64,000 nucleotides of DNA, from contig JAMXBD010001038.1 of the NCBI GenBank assembly GCA_024138025.1, forward strand, positions 310,001-374,000, written 5' to 3'. This DNA comes from Combretum micranthum. Its lineage: Eukaryota > Streptophyta > Magnoliopsida > Myrtales > Combretaceae. This document shows positions 1 through 11,787 of this stretch, piece after piece; position 1 is the stretch's first letter; each line of letters opens with the position of its first letter. The position numbers and the translations under genes were made by a program. The notes under the pieces were generated by a model. The model searched no databases. It worked only from the letters and a program-made list of their open reading frames with translations, and had not been told where the DNA came from.

Positions 1-861
1 TTTCCCTCATCTTTTTCAAATAAATATATACTTGTGGCATCGATTATGTTTCTAAATGGGTGGAAGCTGTTGCTTTACAAACAAATGATGCCCGAGTAGT
101 TTTGAAATTTTTGAAAAAGAATATTTTTACCAGATTTGGGGTGCCTAGAGCTATCATTAGTGATGGGATCACATTTTTGTAACAAGCAATTTGAAAAACT
201 TTTGTCAAAATATGGTGTTACACACAAAATTGCTACCCCCTATCATCCACAAATAAGTGGACAAGTTGAGGTATCTAATAGGGAGATAAAAAGAATTTTG
301 GAAAAAACTGTCAATGCATCTAGAAAAGATTGGTCTTTAAAATTAGACGATGCATTATAAGCTTATAGAACTGCTTTTAAAACCCCTATTCGAATATCCC
401 CATTTATGATTGTTTTTGGTAAATCATGTCATCTTCCTGTAGAACTTGAGCACAAGGCATATTGGGCCATTAAATTCCTCAATTTTGATGAAAAAGCTGC
501 AGGTGAGCAAAGATTGCTTTAATTGAATCAATTGGATGAATGGAGGAATGAAGCTTATGAGAATTCTCGTATCTACAAAGCACGAACAAAGAAATGGCAT
601 GACAGAAACATCATCAAGCGGGAGTTTTTTCTTGGACAAAAAGTTTTACTTTATAATTCTGGTTTGAAGTTGTTTCCAAGAAAGTTGAGATCGAGATGGT
701 CAGGACCGTTTGAAATTGCAAAAGTTTTTCCCTACGATGTAGTAGAATTGAAAACTGATGACAATCGGACTTTCAAGGTGAATGGGCATTTGCTCAAACA
801 TTATTATGAAAGGGAAAATCATGATAGTGCTACTATTGTCATAAATTTTAAAGAACCATGA
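1..861 (+). pseudogene. Athila-type pol remnant: integrase core and C-terminal region (X1)
   Basis: This is the end of a Ty3/gypsy polyprotein that enters from the left edge of the window. The integrase core is clear: the first catalytic Asp region (DYVSKWVEA, about 47-70), the second Asp (AIISDG, about 150-170), and the Glu region in [11 protein letters not shown] (about 260-290). The C-terminal DNA-binding part follows (LDEWRNEAYENSRIYK, then RWSGPFEI), and the frame stops at 859-861. Integrase inserts the cDNA copy into the host chromosome. The copy is dead: there is a one-base frame break near 167, a TAA at 358-360 and a TAA at 517-522. X3 encodes a close relative on the other strand. The family assignment is firm; no chromodomain is seen. 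Confidence 0.93.
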
Positions 862-897
862 CCAGAATAGGAAAGTCAAGCTAAGCGACTCAAAACT

Positions 898-921
898 AAG
901 CGCTTCTTGGGAGGCAACCCA
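898..921 (+). other. Conserved post-pol boundary motif (X1)
   Basis: A short block with the core GCGCTTCTTGGGAGGCAACC lies 37 bases after the pol stop. The same block, GCGCTTCTTGGAGGCAATCC, occurs on the minus strand at 42586-42610 just after the X3 pol. Blocks of this kind are common downstream of pol in plant Athila-like elements. The function is unknown to me; conservation in two diverged elements suggests a cis signal. Confidence 0.7.
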
Positions 922-2504
922 TGTTCAATTTAAGAGTAGTTTTATTTGTTTTGTTTTTGCTAACTTAATTTTTATTATGGACAGATCAAAATGGAAAAAT
1001 TGAGCTTTAAATGACAAGGGAGATGCAAAATTTTAAGGAAAACAGAATGAGGAAAAAATTTAGAAAAGCTCCAAGAAATTACAAGGTAAGTATTCTAATA
1101 ATTTAGAGTACTAAGTTTTAGAGTCTTTTCTTTTCTTATGCAAAAAAAAAAAAAAAAGAGAGAGAAGAAGGTGAATGCCGACATAAAGCTGTCAGCCTTT
1201 AACTAGTGTTGAAAATTAAGGAAAAGCCGACTCAATACGTATTTACACTGCCAGCCAAAAGAAGACTTTTGGAAGTAGGTGAGCACCGCATAAGAAGTCG
1301 GCAATTAAAAATTCAAAGCCGCCGACTTAATACTAACGTATGCAACAACAAGTACACCGGCTCCTTACTATTTACGCCGCCGGTGTTGAAGGTGGCGTAA
1401 AACCAAAACTTCAAGGGTTTTAAACCCCGATCAAAGCTGGCATCTGGGTTTAAAAACCGCCAGCTTTGATGCCGGCGTGGACATGTACGCCGGCAGTGTA
1501 CATGAAAAACCGCTGGCCATTTGCTCTTGGCATGAATTAAATTTTGATACACCGGCATGTAAGCCTCCGGCGTATTCGATAAAAATGCTGGCGTTTGTTC
1601 TACAGAATCCAATTTAGCAGGTATCTATCTCTCTCTCTCTCTTCCTCATTTCTTTCAATTACACTCTCTCAGTCTCATAGACGCATCCCCACTGCCTCAT
1701 TCATTTATCCAGTGAGTTTGATACATCTTGCACAAGTAAGTTCTCTTAACTTTTGCTCTTAAATTATGCTTTAATCCATTGTATTGTATCTGTTTTCAAT
1801 CTGTTGATTAGCTTAGTGGATTATTGACATTGGTGAATGGGACATTGAGTTTGAATCCTGGTAGAATAGATAGCTTGGATGTTTTAGATAGTCTGTTGAA
1901 GTTGGATTTCGGATCAATACATGGTTAATTGCAATTTTTGCTTAGTTGATCCATGAACGGTGAACGAACTGTGAATTAGGGTTCTTGAGCTATTATGTAA
2001 TGTTTAATTTCAAAATTGGGGCTTTGTTGGATTGGCTGAAATTGGATGCATGAAATGAACTTTTATACTATACTGTAGCTCCAATTGATGATTTTCGCTC
2101 CAATTTGAACTTGGGATTTTGAATTTCTGAAAAATTTGACGAAAAATTTGGTTTAGAAGTGTTTACAGGACTTTTGATGAAAAATTTTTGAAAATTATTT
2201 CTTTTTGTGAAATTTGAAATTCCAACGTTCAAGTCTAAACTGGCCAAGCTAAGCAACCAGCTTTAACTTTACTTAGCAAGTGTGATTCTTCAAATCAATT
2301 CCATGTCAGTAGCTTCACTAGTTGATATGCCTATGATCTCAAATCTGTTTGAAATCAGGTTGTAAAATGAATTAGGCATAAATTAGGAATGTACTTAACA
2401 AGAATTTCATTAGAGTTGTGCAAAGCTTTGCAATAACATAATTCATGTAATTTAAGCTTTATTGTGATTTCCTGTTCTAATTAAGTTCAATTTAAATTGC
2501 AGGA
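922..2504 (+). other. Non-coding spacer between pol and the env-like ORF (X1)
   Basis: There is no credible gene in this 1.6-kb stretch. It holds an A16 tract (1142-1157), a dense GC-rich motif cluster (1180-1600, listed separately), a CT microsatellite (about 1627-1643) and AT-rich leader-like DNA. It ends in TTGCAG|GA just before the env-like ATG, which looks like a 3' splice site. The small open frames inside overlap the motif cluster on both strands and show no domain. Confidence 0.7.
1180..1600 (+). repeat. Dispersed GC-rich motif cluster, GCCGGCGT type (X1 spacer)
   Basis: At least ten degenerate copies of a near-palindromic motif around GCCGGCGTA occur on both strands in an otherwise AT-rich region. 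Examples are 1319-1329, 1353-1361, 1374-1386, 1471-1478, 1487-1494 and 1565-1573. Spacing is irregular, so this is not a tandem satellite. The same motif fills 5300-6060 inside the X1 LTR and is not seen in X2 or X3. Confidence 0.8.
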
Positions 2505-3736
2505 ATGGCTCCTAAACAGAAAAAGCAAAAGACTACAAATGCCTCTACTTCTGGTTCTCAGACCAGGAATCTGCTATCCAATCAGCAGTATGGCAAAGAT
2601 AGAAAAAAGAGGCTACTAAAGATGGATTTTTTAAACACCCAGTACTTGGATTGGAGTTTACTGGATAAATATGGGTTGACTGATAGGATTAGAAGCATTA
2701 TCCAAGATCCAGCTTGGGTTAGATTATTTGATTTCAAGGACCAACATATAAGAACTTGACTATTGAGTTCTTATCTACATTGAAGAATATACCTGACAGA
2801 GCTGAATCTGCATTTCAGTTTCAGGTATTGGGTGAGATCAGGGAAGTAAAGCTGAAAAAGATGGGCAAACTCCTTGGATTATATGATGAGGAGGAGGAAA
2901 ACTTCAATTTGCCCAACAATTGGCCTCAGAGAGAAGATCAGATGACTCAGGAGGCTTACTGGTATCAATTGATTCCTCCTGAGAGAGCAAATGAGCCATT
3001 TGTTCCCTCAAAATCATTGGCCACTACATTTGGTGCTATTGAGCACAAGCTACTCCACCACATCCTTGCATATACACTAAGCTGCAAGAAGACTAGTCAC
3101 AGCAAGGTGACTACATTTGACATGTTTTACCTCTATAGCCTTATTAAAGGCTATAGAATTGATTTGGGGGTGGAGATAGCCAATTTTATATATAGGCAGG
3201 CTGATGACACCAGGACTAGACTCCTGTTCTATGGTGGCTATATCACTAAGTTGCTGAAGGGAATGGGGATTTTTGAAGCTTCTCAAGGAGATGAGATATT
3301 TGAAAGCAAGAAGATCTCATCAGCACCATTTAGAGGTTGGAGATTGCTTAAAAACCTCAGAGGAGTTCAACCACCAGTTTTGGAGGAGATTGAGTTCCAG
3401 GATATCTTTCCTGGTGATGTGCCTATTGATATCCCATCTTCCTCTGTTCCTCCTCCTGCTGCTACTGCTTCAGCTTATGACATGGACCAGCTTAGGCTGG
3501 ATATACAGGATTTGAAGAAGCAGAATCAGGAGCTCAGAGATATACAAGAAAAGGAGAAGAAGAAAAAGTTCAGGAAGACTATTTTTGAGGCAGTGAAGAC
3601 TGCAATCTGCTGCATGAACCCAGAGACAGGGGCTGAGATGACATATGAGACATCTACTGAGTCTAGGCATAGCTCAGAGCACACAGTTAGTCTTAGTTCA
3701 GAGAACACACATACAGCTAGCCTAAGAGATACTTAG
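2505..3736 (+). pseudogene. Athila extra ORF (env-like / ATHILA ORF-1 type), frameshifted (X1)
   Basis: This reading frame lies downstream of pol, where Athila/Calypso elements carry their additional ORF, often called env-like. The ATG at 2505 follows TTGCAG|GA, so a spliced subgenomic message is plausible. Residues about 45-250 match the ATHILA ORF-1 type domain, with a signature at FGAIEHKLLHHILAYTLS, then LGVEIANFIYRQ and YGGYITKLLKGMGIF. A basic, coiled-coil-like segment (QLRLDIQDLKKQNQELRDIQ) and a Ser/Thr-rich tail follow. I see no signal peptide or clear membrane anchor, so an envelope role is not supported by the sequence. A one-base loss at about 2755 produces a TGA at 2757-2759 and splits the frame. 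The X3 counterpart is at 33016-41258, minus strand. Confidence 0.85.
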
Positions 3737-4070
3737 AGACATAGTCCTGAGCACACCAGCAGACCCAGTCCAGGGCTAGAAAGCTAGAAATCCTACTAGT
3801 TCGCATTTGTTCTTTATTGAGTTTTATTTTTCATATTGGCCTGTATATATATATTGAGCACCCAAGTCCCTGTGGGTAGACTCACTTTGATTTGTACTGC
3901 TTAGTTAGTTTTTATTACTATTGCTTTTATTTTTATTTTTGTTTTTCTTTTGTAGAGCTTACAGGTTGAACAAACAATCTCTCCGCTCTGAATTTTGCTG
4001 CTCTGATTCATAAAAGGAAAATACAAAGGTTCCTGTTTATGTTTCTTTTCTCTTATGTTCTATAATTTTG

Positions 4071-4111
4071 AAACAGTGGGGATACTGTTTGGTCGAAGTG
4101 TGGGGGAGGGA
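4071..4111 (+). promoter_or_regulatory. Internal hairpin plus purine tract (second PPT-like signal, X1)
   Basis: A perfect 7-bp stem (AAACAGT, loop GGGGAT, ACTGTTT) at 4071-4090 is followed by the purine tract AAGTGTGGGGGAGGGA at 4096-4111. The tract closely resembles the 3' polypurine tract at 5141-5153. Equivalent modules occur in X2 (19335-19376) and X3 (32609-32645). It could prime a second plus-strand start during reverse transcription, like a central polypurine tract; that role is inference. Confidence 0.6.
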
Positions 4112-5114
4112 TACATTGAATTGAATGGAGTTATATGATATAGCTGTTTGGATTGTGGATTATTTGACAGGACTTATCTAAGTAATCACCCACCTTTGTA
4201 TTTTTGGTTTGAAAGCAAATTATAGGGAAATTCCACCAAAATTTTTTTCAAAAATCTCTTAAAAATTAGAGATAGTACAAAGTAAAGACTGAAAGCAATG
4301 AAATTAACTTATAAAAGTATCTCACTCACCTGCTATTGTGATTGGTTTACTAAGTTGGAATTAAGTTGTAAAATCCTTAAGAAACAAGTTTACTTTATTT
4401 TTAACTTTGGAATTGGAAATTTAAGAGCTGGTCGAGTCCTTTTGTGAAAAATAAATAGGTTTACTTCTAGGAAATTTTAGTTTGTATATACTCTTTGAAT
4501 TATAACATTTAGTGAAAGAGGTAGAAGAAACTTTTAAACTTAGTGATCCTTTATAAAAATAAGTCTTTGATTTGTTATTGCATTTAAAAAGAAAAGAAAC
4601 AAGCATAGCCACTCAATGAACTCACTAGAACGAGAAGGGAAGAAAGGCAAAAGTTCAATTCATGAACTTTGAAAAGCAAAAAGATAGAGGCAAAAACCTC
4701 CTAAAAAGAAAATAAGTGCTTGAAAAAGAAAAGAAAAATGAATGCAAATATGCAAATAAAAGGAGACTTATAATAGAAAAGGAGAAAATCTAAGGAAAAA
4801 GTAGATACCACATGCTTTCATTTAGTGTTACTGAGAATATATATATATAAGCTAAAAGTCCAATGAAGTTTAAATGAGTATTTTTCCTTAGTGGATTGGG
4901 TATTTGCTTTTTGAATAGAATGTTCTTTGTTAAAGATTGAGAATAAAACTTGTTTTGTTTAGATTAACTTCTCAATTTTGATTATAGTATTCTAATTACA
5001 AGAAACTGGTATGGTTAGAGCAATAGATACAAGAAAAGAAAGTTTAAAAAATTGTGCTTAAATTAGAAAAATTGTACTATCTATGAGAGATTTCATTAAT
5101 TTTATTCTTCATTA

Positions 5115-5153
5115 TTTTGCTTGAGGACAAGCAAAAGTTCAAGTGTGGGGGAA
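5115..5153 (+). promoter_or_regulatory. Hairpin and 3' polypurine tract of X1
   Basis: The stem TTTTGCTTG / CAAGCAAAA with loop AGGA (5115-5136) precedes AAGTGTGGGGGAA (5141-5153), which borders the LTR start TGATAAG at 5155. The polypurine tract primes plus-strand DNA synthesis in LTR retrotransposons. The same hairpin with the same AGGA loop stands next to the 3' tract in X2 and X3. Confidence 0.85.
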
Positions 5154-5154
5154 T

Positions 5155-7118
5155 TGATAAGATCATATCATATACAACTTGTTGATGTTCAAAATAGCTA
5201 GAATGGGTACTTGTTTTGGTTAAAATTCATGTTTCAGGTCTAATTTGGACAAAGAAATCAAAACAAGAAACTTTGGAATGAAAATAGGAAAAACTCAGGG
5301 GGTACGCAGGCTTTTCTGAAGCCAAAGCCACCGGCGTACGACCAACCTTCATCACCAACATAATAGAATTCCTTATGGTTGCCTCTATACCGCCGGCCTT
5401 AGGGCGGTGTAGAATGAAGAAGATAAAAACACTAGCTCAAAGCTGCCAGTATAGGAGGAAGAAGAAGCCAGCTTCTGCAATGTTTCATTTAACGCCGGAT
5501 TTTTTGAAGCAAAAGCCACCAGCGTTGAGACAGCTTACAAAATCAAATGTTTGCACTTACTCAAAGCTGTTACATACACTACCAGCTTTACAAGCCTTGA
5601 CTCAATTGAATATAAGCCGCCTGAAAGCCGCTGGCGTAGAAGGTGAATAGGCCAGCGTAGAATGAAGGCTGGCAGTTCAGAGTTCAAAGGATGCCAGTGC
5701 AGAAGGAGTTACAACATACACCGGACTCTAAGCCGCTGGCGTTAAGACAGTGTAGATCGAAGATCAGGAGGCACACGTAGATAACACATGCTCGATGACA
5801 AATGAAAAGACAAAATTTGATGGATTGTCTAAGCCGGCATCAAAGCCGCCGACTTTGGGACGGCTTTCCTTACAAATAAGTCCAACTTTTCATTTTTCAT
5901 TATATATGGGGGCTAGATCTATATCTAAGCTGCCGGCGTAGCAGCAGCCTATACTTGTAACCAAAGATGAAAGCTGCCAGTGCACTGCCTGTGCAAAGAA
6001 GAAAAAGACTTTACGTCGCCTGTAAGCTGCCGGTGTAAAAACTGTAACTACCGGCGTACAAGTTGAAATTGAAAATTTTCATTAATGCTCCTCATGAAAT
6101 TTTTCCTATATAAAGGGGATTTCCCTCCTCTAGTTGGATAAGCAGAAGAAAAACATAAAATACTTTAGTATACAAATAGTTTTAGCATTTCATAGAGATT
6201 TGTGAGAGAATTGAGCTTTCACAAAGTTGTAATTGAAGATTGAGATATTTGAATTGGTGATATCTGATCTCTTTTCTTATGCAATTCATTTATCTGAATT
6301 CTTTACTCATAATGTTATCAATTGTATATTCTTATTTGATTATAAAATCATCATTCATGAGTAGCTAAACTTTTCTTTGTGGGAAGTGATGAAATCCTAA
6401 TTTTGCTAAAATGATTCTTGAACTTATATTATAGGATTGTTAGAATTATGGAATATTCGTATTGAATCCTAATTATCTATTTTATTTCTGATTGAAATTG
6501 AATTAATAAGAATTTTGATAATTTGGAAAAAGAATTAGGGTTCATAAGAATTCATGAATTGAGATTAAATAACAATTGTGAAAGCGGCGGAGTTTAATCT
6601 AATTTAGAAATTGTTCCATGTAATTCATGCAATATTTTATTTTAATTTCTCACTAAAGAATTAGGAGAAGTTAATTTAGGATATTAGACAATTATAAAAT
6701 CGGAAGATTTATAATTGTAAATTAGATTCCATTAATAATTTATGTAACAGAATCTAATAGATTAATTTATGGTTTACTAAAACTTGATAGTTTTAGGTTT
6801 TGACAATTTCTTACAAATATCCACAATTCTAATTATTCATATAATATAAATTCAGTATGATTAGTAAAAATGAGGATGGATTTTGTTCCTTCCCACATTT
6901 ATCTTATATAACTTCCCACAATCTCATTGCATTCATATTAGATATAATTAGTTGATTAATTGATACATTTTGATTACCTAAATATTAGTAAAAGCTAATA
7001 TCAATCTAGTAATTAATTTAGTCCTTATGAGAACGACATTCGACTCACTTTTATATTACTTGATCAAGACCTAGTATACTTGCTGGTAGTATCTGAAATT
7101 ACATACACATTTTAATCA
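5155..7118 (+). repeat. 3' LTR of X1 (Athila type)
   Basis: The LTR starts with TGATAAG directly after the polypurine tract. It ends somewhere between 7107 and 7118, at one of several CA dinucleotides; the X3 LTRs end in ATCA, which favours 7118. The length of about 1.95 kb fits Athila-type LTRs. The stretch 7021-7090 (TCCTTATGAGAACGACATTC and following) resembles the terminal part of the X3 LTR. The partner 5' LTR lies outside the window, so neither age nor target duplication can be read. Confidence 0.82.
5300..6060 (+). repeat. GC-rich motif cluster AAGCYGCYRGCGTA inside the X1 LTR
   Basis: At least nine copies of a 14-base motif are readable, for example 5325-5338, 5513-5526, 5625-5638, 5730-5743, 5927-5940, 6024-6037 and 6045-6058, with further degenerate and inverted copies between. 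They have no fixed period. The motif matches the cluster at 1180-1600 of the same element. Its CG and CCGG content makes it a strong potential methylation target, and it stands out from the AT-rich LTR. Confidence 0.82.
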
Positions 7119-7331
7119 GATCAGAGTTTCTAAAGCTAAAAGAGGAATGAGTGTTAAAGACATGAAAAATTTGAAGTGATAATTAAAGTGAGTCTTGTTG
7201 TTTTCTTGTATGCTTAGTCTCTCATGGGCATGTAGGCCATAGTATTGTGTTCTTTCAGCCCCGATGAGAGGGTGTAAATCTTCATCCTATTTTGGATTCC
7301 GAGTTATCCAAGCTTGTATTTGCACATATGA
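7119..7331. other. Unclassified repeat-like flank left of L1
   Basis: This AT-rich segment has no coding content. It and 11788-12140 appear to be two halves of one sequence split by L1, since the L1 target duplication joins them. The right half contains text typical of an LTR (CACTGAGCCCGTGGTTTCGC). I suspect an old LTR fragment of a different family but cannot name it. Confidence 0.4.
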
Positions 7332-10300
7332 TGTGAGCCCCAAAAAATTTGAGTAAATAATTCCAAGATGAACTTTGAAAATAAACCCTAAAAATCACTC
7401 CAAATTAAAACCAAACTTCGACTAGTCCTAAATCACAAACGAATCCAGAAATTTCTCAATCTTAAGGAAAATAAGAATCCTTAAAAATAAAATAAGAACT
7501 CAACATACTTCAAATCCAAGACCACTATGTAAACAATCCATACTTAACTCCAACTTATAAAATCGGGTAATATAGAACCTAAAAACCAATTATTAAAAAG
7601 TAAAATAACGATAAACCTTTAGAAATAAAACTCAATTCAAGAATTCCGAAAACGTTAAGAGGTATTAAATACTTACAAAAATAAAATTTAAAATAAATTT
7701 CTCAAATTAAATATGTTGTATAAACATAAAATATCAGTTTCCAAATTGGCAAAGATCTAAATCGAAAAATCACCCGAAAACCCTAAGTGGAATACAATAG
7801 TTTAAGTGCGGCAACCTAGCACCCTAAACCTTAGAGGTCGAGGTATAGTTTAAGTGTGTAGAATAGCTCATAGTAATATAAGTTCGCTTAAAAATCAAAT
7901 TAGTAAATTTTTGACCTATTTCGAACATGTTCGGATACAGACTTCGAAAAGCGTGTCCCGAGGCTCGAGATATCAAAAATATACCATTAGTACCGTTAGA
8001 CTCGTATTTTCATAAGGATTTTAAAAATACAAGTTTTATAATTTTTCGATAACTAGAAATATCTGATTTTACAAGTATATTCGTATTTCATTATTACCAG
8101 TAATTAACTAGTCTTTTGCACTATTCACTACTATTCATTACACGATTTTATTATTCTTATAAACCCTTATATTTTTAGATAAATATTTTATATATCCTAG
8201 AAAATTTCGTTTTTCCAAAATTTAGTTCGTTTTGGGCTTATACGGGATCAGATTCTATTTAAGATCCGATACTAAAAATAAAATAAATTAATTTAATAAT
8301 TGAAAAATATTTGAAAAATATTTTTATTTTCATAAATTAAATTTTTAGAATTTTTCGGATTATAAAAATATCATTTATAGCCCATATTCACGTATTTTGA
8401 TCATACCGATAACATATTTATTGAAATACTAAAATAATTCAAATAACTATTTAATTTTATTTATGAAAATTCTGCCACTCATTTAAAAATATTTTTCTAA
8501 TTTTATTTTGTATTTTTCTTAATAAAAAGTACTTTTCCAACCCATACTTTAAGTACACTTCATTTGTCACTTCTACACATTAATCAAGTTTTCTTTCACT
8601 CATTTCACACTCCATTTCCCCACAATGGCAGCTGACCACACCCCTAATAATAGCCTCTTTTCTTTTATTTTAATTATTTATTTAATGATTTTAAAGTCTC
8701 TTTTAGTTAGCACATTAAAGAAGACAAGTTACACTTTCAAATTTCAAGTTACAAGACAATTTAACTCATCTCTCTCTCTCTTGCTAAAGTTCACGTGAAG
8801 CTCCCAAAATTCTGCCATTGTTTTATTTTTTTTCTCTTTCAATTAATTAACGCACATGAATATACTCATCTCTCTCCATTTAATGCTTCTCATTTACTTC
8901 TTTTCATTCCTTTGAAACCCTATCTCATTTACTCTCTCTTTTCTTCTCTTTTTCCCCTCTTTCTTTCTTCTTTTGTTTTGTTCTTGCAACAACACAAGTT
9001 GCCCCCACTTCTAAACCTTGCTTCCATACTTCTTTCTTGAAGATTTTTAAGTAAACTTTCTTCTTAAGCTTCCATAGATGATATAGGTAAGGTATAGTGA
9101 GAGTTTCATGCATCAAATGACCTTCCATAAGCTTAAAAGCTAAGGATGATGATGCGAAAATGAAACACTCCTCTTATCCATGCTTATTTTCTTGTATCAT
9201 TATTATTTTCTTGCTAAAAGTAATTATATTTTGTAGATCTAACTTTTTGTAGCTTTGATTTTTGTTTATGCTTTAGATCTTGCTATTTGAGTTATTATTT
9301 TGTTATTGCAAATGATTTAGGCATATATTCATCATTCACATAACTATCTTAGTGTTCATGCAATTATAACTAGTGTAGTAAACTAGATCTAGTGTTTTGA
9401 GTTTATAATGCATTAGATTTTTGTTTTATGTTCATAAATAACTTATAGTAGCATGATGATAGTAGGAAAGTTTTAGAAAGCTCAAGATCTATTTTATTTT
9501 CAACAAAAATCATTTTTGAAAATTCGGATGAAAAAGGAACCATATTTAGAAAAGTTATTTTTCAACTTCAAAATGTGTATTTTTCATTTAAAATGAAGGG
9601 CTTAGGGAATAGATAACATGAATGAATGATTTTGATAAGTAAAGTTTAGATCTATGAGTTTATAGTTTACCACCATGGATTTCTTTTATATTTATGTTCA
9701 TATTAAGTGTACATCTTGGTTTTAAACTCAAACAAAAATGGTGAAATTCATATTTAGGAAAGACCCCTATTTAAAGACCACTTTCCAAGTGTCATAATCT
9801 TCATAACAATAGCTTGTAGGTAATACATATATGCATGATGCATTTGTAGAAATAAAGTAGGAAAATTTGAGTTGCTTGTCCTTTTAAGAAATTCGTAATT
9901 TTGGAGTAATGCCATGAAAACACTTATTTTCCAAACTCAAAATAGAAGTTTTACTTAAGAAATAAAGCCCTTAAGGGATAGGTATAATAAAGCTTTAAAT
10001 TTTGTTGTATTAAACAAGTTGTCCTTAAAGAAATCACTCAAAAACTAAAATTTCAAAATTCGGATTTTGGAATAACTCATATTTGAAAACATGCTTACAA
10101 AGTGTAAAATGGGAATTTTTATGTAGAAATGAAGGTCATAAGTAATAGATATAATGAAGACCCAATTTTAATAAGGATAATTATATTTTCTTAAGAAATA
10201 AATCCGAAACAAATGGAAATGATCAAAGTTAAGAAACTAGTTTTCTTAAAAATAAATAGCCATGGAGTCTTACAAATAAAAAGTTTCTACAATTTCTTTT

Positions 10301-11782
10301 TGAAAATATTGTCAAAAGTATGCATACATCAAACTCATAACATGCCATTCATGATAGAAATCATTAATATTGCCTGTACAGTTGATCTATATAATAGAAA
10401 CATTACAAACATTTACAAAACTATTTTTCGGAATTGAAATTTGCTACTGTTCTGATCTAATCCGACCTTTTCGAAGCCTCAAACTTTTCAAAACTTAAAT
10501 ATAATATTAGAATTAGATAGATCTTTTGAAGTAGATAGAAATCGATATATAATTTACTAAATTCTGAGTTAAAACGACCAAGTTATGGCTGTTTTAAGTT
10601 GGAATTCCTGCCTAGGACGAGAATTACGAATTTCATAGTTTGTATGAGATAGTTTGGACTAGTTAAGTAATGAAAAACTTATTAGGGTATTTCTTCCTTT
10701 TTAGGTGACTCAAATATCGACGATTCCTTACCACCGGATTACTTGTACTAAGAGACCGATGATCCAATGGCCGAGTGAGTATTACTTCCGATTTCATTTA
10801 TTGCATGTGATTGTAATAATGGTTGCACCAGATATTTGTAAAGATAAAATAGATATGCATGATAGGGATGAATGGGGACTATGTATGCTTATTATTGATG
10901 TGAGAAATGGAATATAAGAATATCGAAACCGGGTGATTAACTATTGCTTGTATAGACGAATTAGAATTGACTATCTGCGACTATTGATTGATCACTTAAA
11001 AGAATCGGTATAATTGATTATTCGGAATTGAAAATGAAATTCAACTCATTCATATCACGATGGGGATGGAGCATTAGCATTTGTTTAGTTTTCCGTGATC
11101 TTAAACGGTGTAAAGTTGGTTAATCGTTGTCCTCAAACGAATTTATAGTTCAAAGTTGACCGTGAGTTGAAACGGCCTTGTTCGTACCGTAGGATTTGTT
11201 AATCTGCTAACCCAGGATGGAGGGCGCAAGTCCATCCACATATGATTTCTGATTGGTCATATGTTTGTTGAATCCATATGTTTGATGCATATCACTTGTC
11301 TGACTAATCACTTGATTGTATGATGTGTTAAAAATGTAATCTTGGAAATTCTTACTCACTAAGCTAGTGTAGCTTATACCCCAATAGATGTTTGCTTAAA
11401 CAGGTTATCTCAAGAATGCTAAGTGGAGACCGTGATGGTTGGAGCTGAGAATGACTTCGGGATTCTGGCAAGGAATAAGAATGCTTGAAGTTATTAGCTA
11501 GGTTTTATGATTTTCTTTGTAATAGTTTTATGTAGTGAAATCTTTCGATGAATTGTAATTGAAGTATAATGTTTTGTATTTGGAGTATAGTAAATTGAAT
11601 TTCCTTTACATTGTTACTCAAGTTGTATCAACATAAAATGTATCACTCTGATGTATCTCCTCCATGTGTTAGACGCCTTGTACATAGTATGAAAGCCTTC
11701 GCGTGACCGAGGCGGTCATTCTTAGGCTTTAATATTGTGTACGGCGAACTGCCACTTTTAGAGTATCCTTCAGGATGTGACA
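7332..11782 (+). mobile_element. L1: giant solo LTR (4.45 kb)
   Basis: It starts TGTGAGCCCCAAAAAATTT and ends CTTCAGGATGTGACA, so it has LTR-type TG...CA ends. It is flanked by TATGA (7327-7331) and TATGC (11783-11787), a 5-bp target duplication with one change. There is no internal element: no primer binding site, gag or pol. It shares long stretches with L4, L5 and L6, such as the motif near 10735-10775 (CACCGGATTACTTGTACTAA) and the hairpins at 11215-11263. LTRs of this size are known in Del/Tekay chromoviruses; that assignment is a guess because no internal region is present. Confidence 0.85.
11215..11263 (+). other. Two adjacent conserved stem-loops in L1
   Basis: GGATGGA / TCCATCC (7-bp stem, 9-base loop, 11215-11237) is followed one base later by CATATGA / TCATATG (7-bp stem, 11-base loop, 11239-11263). 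Equivalent pairs occur in L4 (near 22045-22095), L5 (near 36928-36975) and L6 (near 37645-37695). Confidence 0.65.
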
Positions 11783-11787
11783 TATGC

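Larger units (their letters stand above)
3737..5154 (+). other. 3' untranslated region of X1
   Basis: This non-coding stretch lies between the env-like stop and the 3' LTR. It contains an internal hairpin and purine tract (4071-4111), then AT-rich DNA, then the hairpin and polypurine tract at the LTR border (5115-5153). No gene is visible in it. Confidence 0.8.

Noticed and set aside
1206..1612. Open frames on both strands in the X1 spacer
   Set aside because: They coincide with the GC-rich motif cluster, which lacks stops because of its composition.
2505..3736. Envelope glycoprotein function for the extra Athila ORF
   Set aside because: I see no signal peptide, cleavage site or clear membrane anchor; the name env-like only reflects position.
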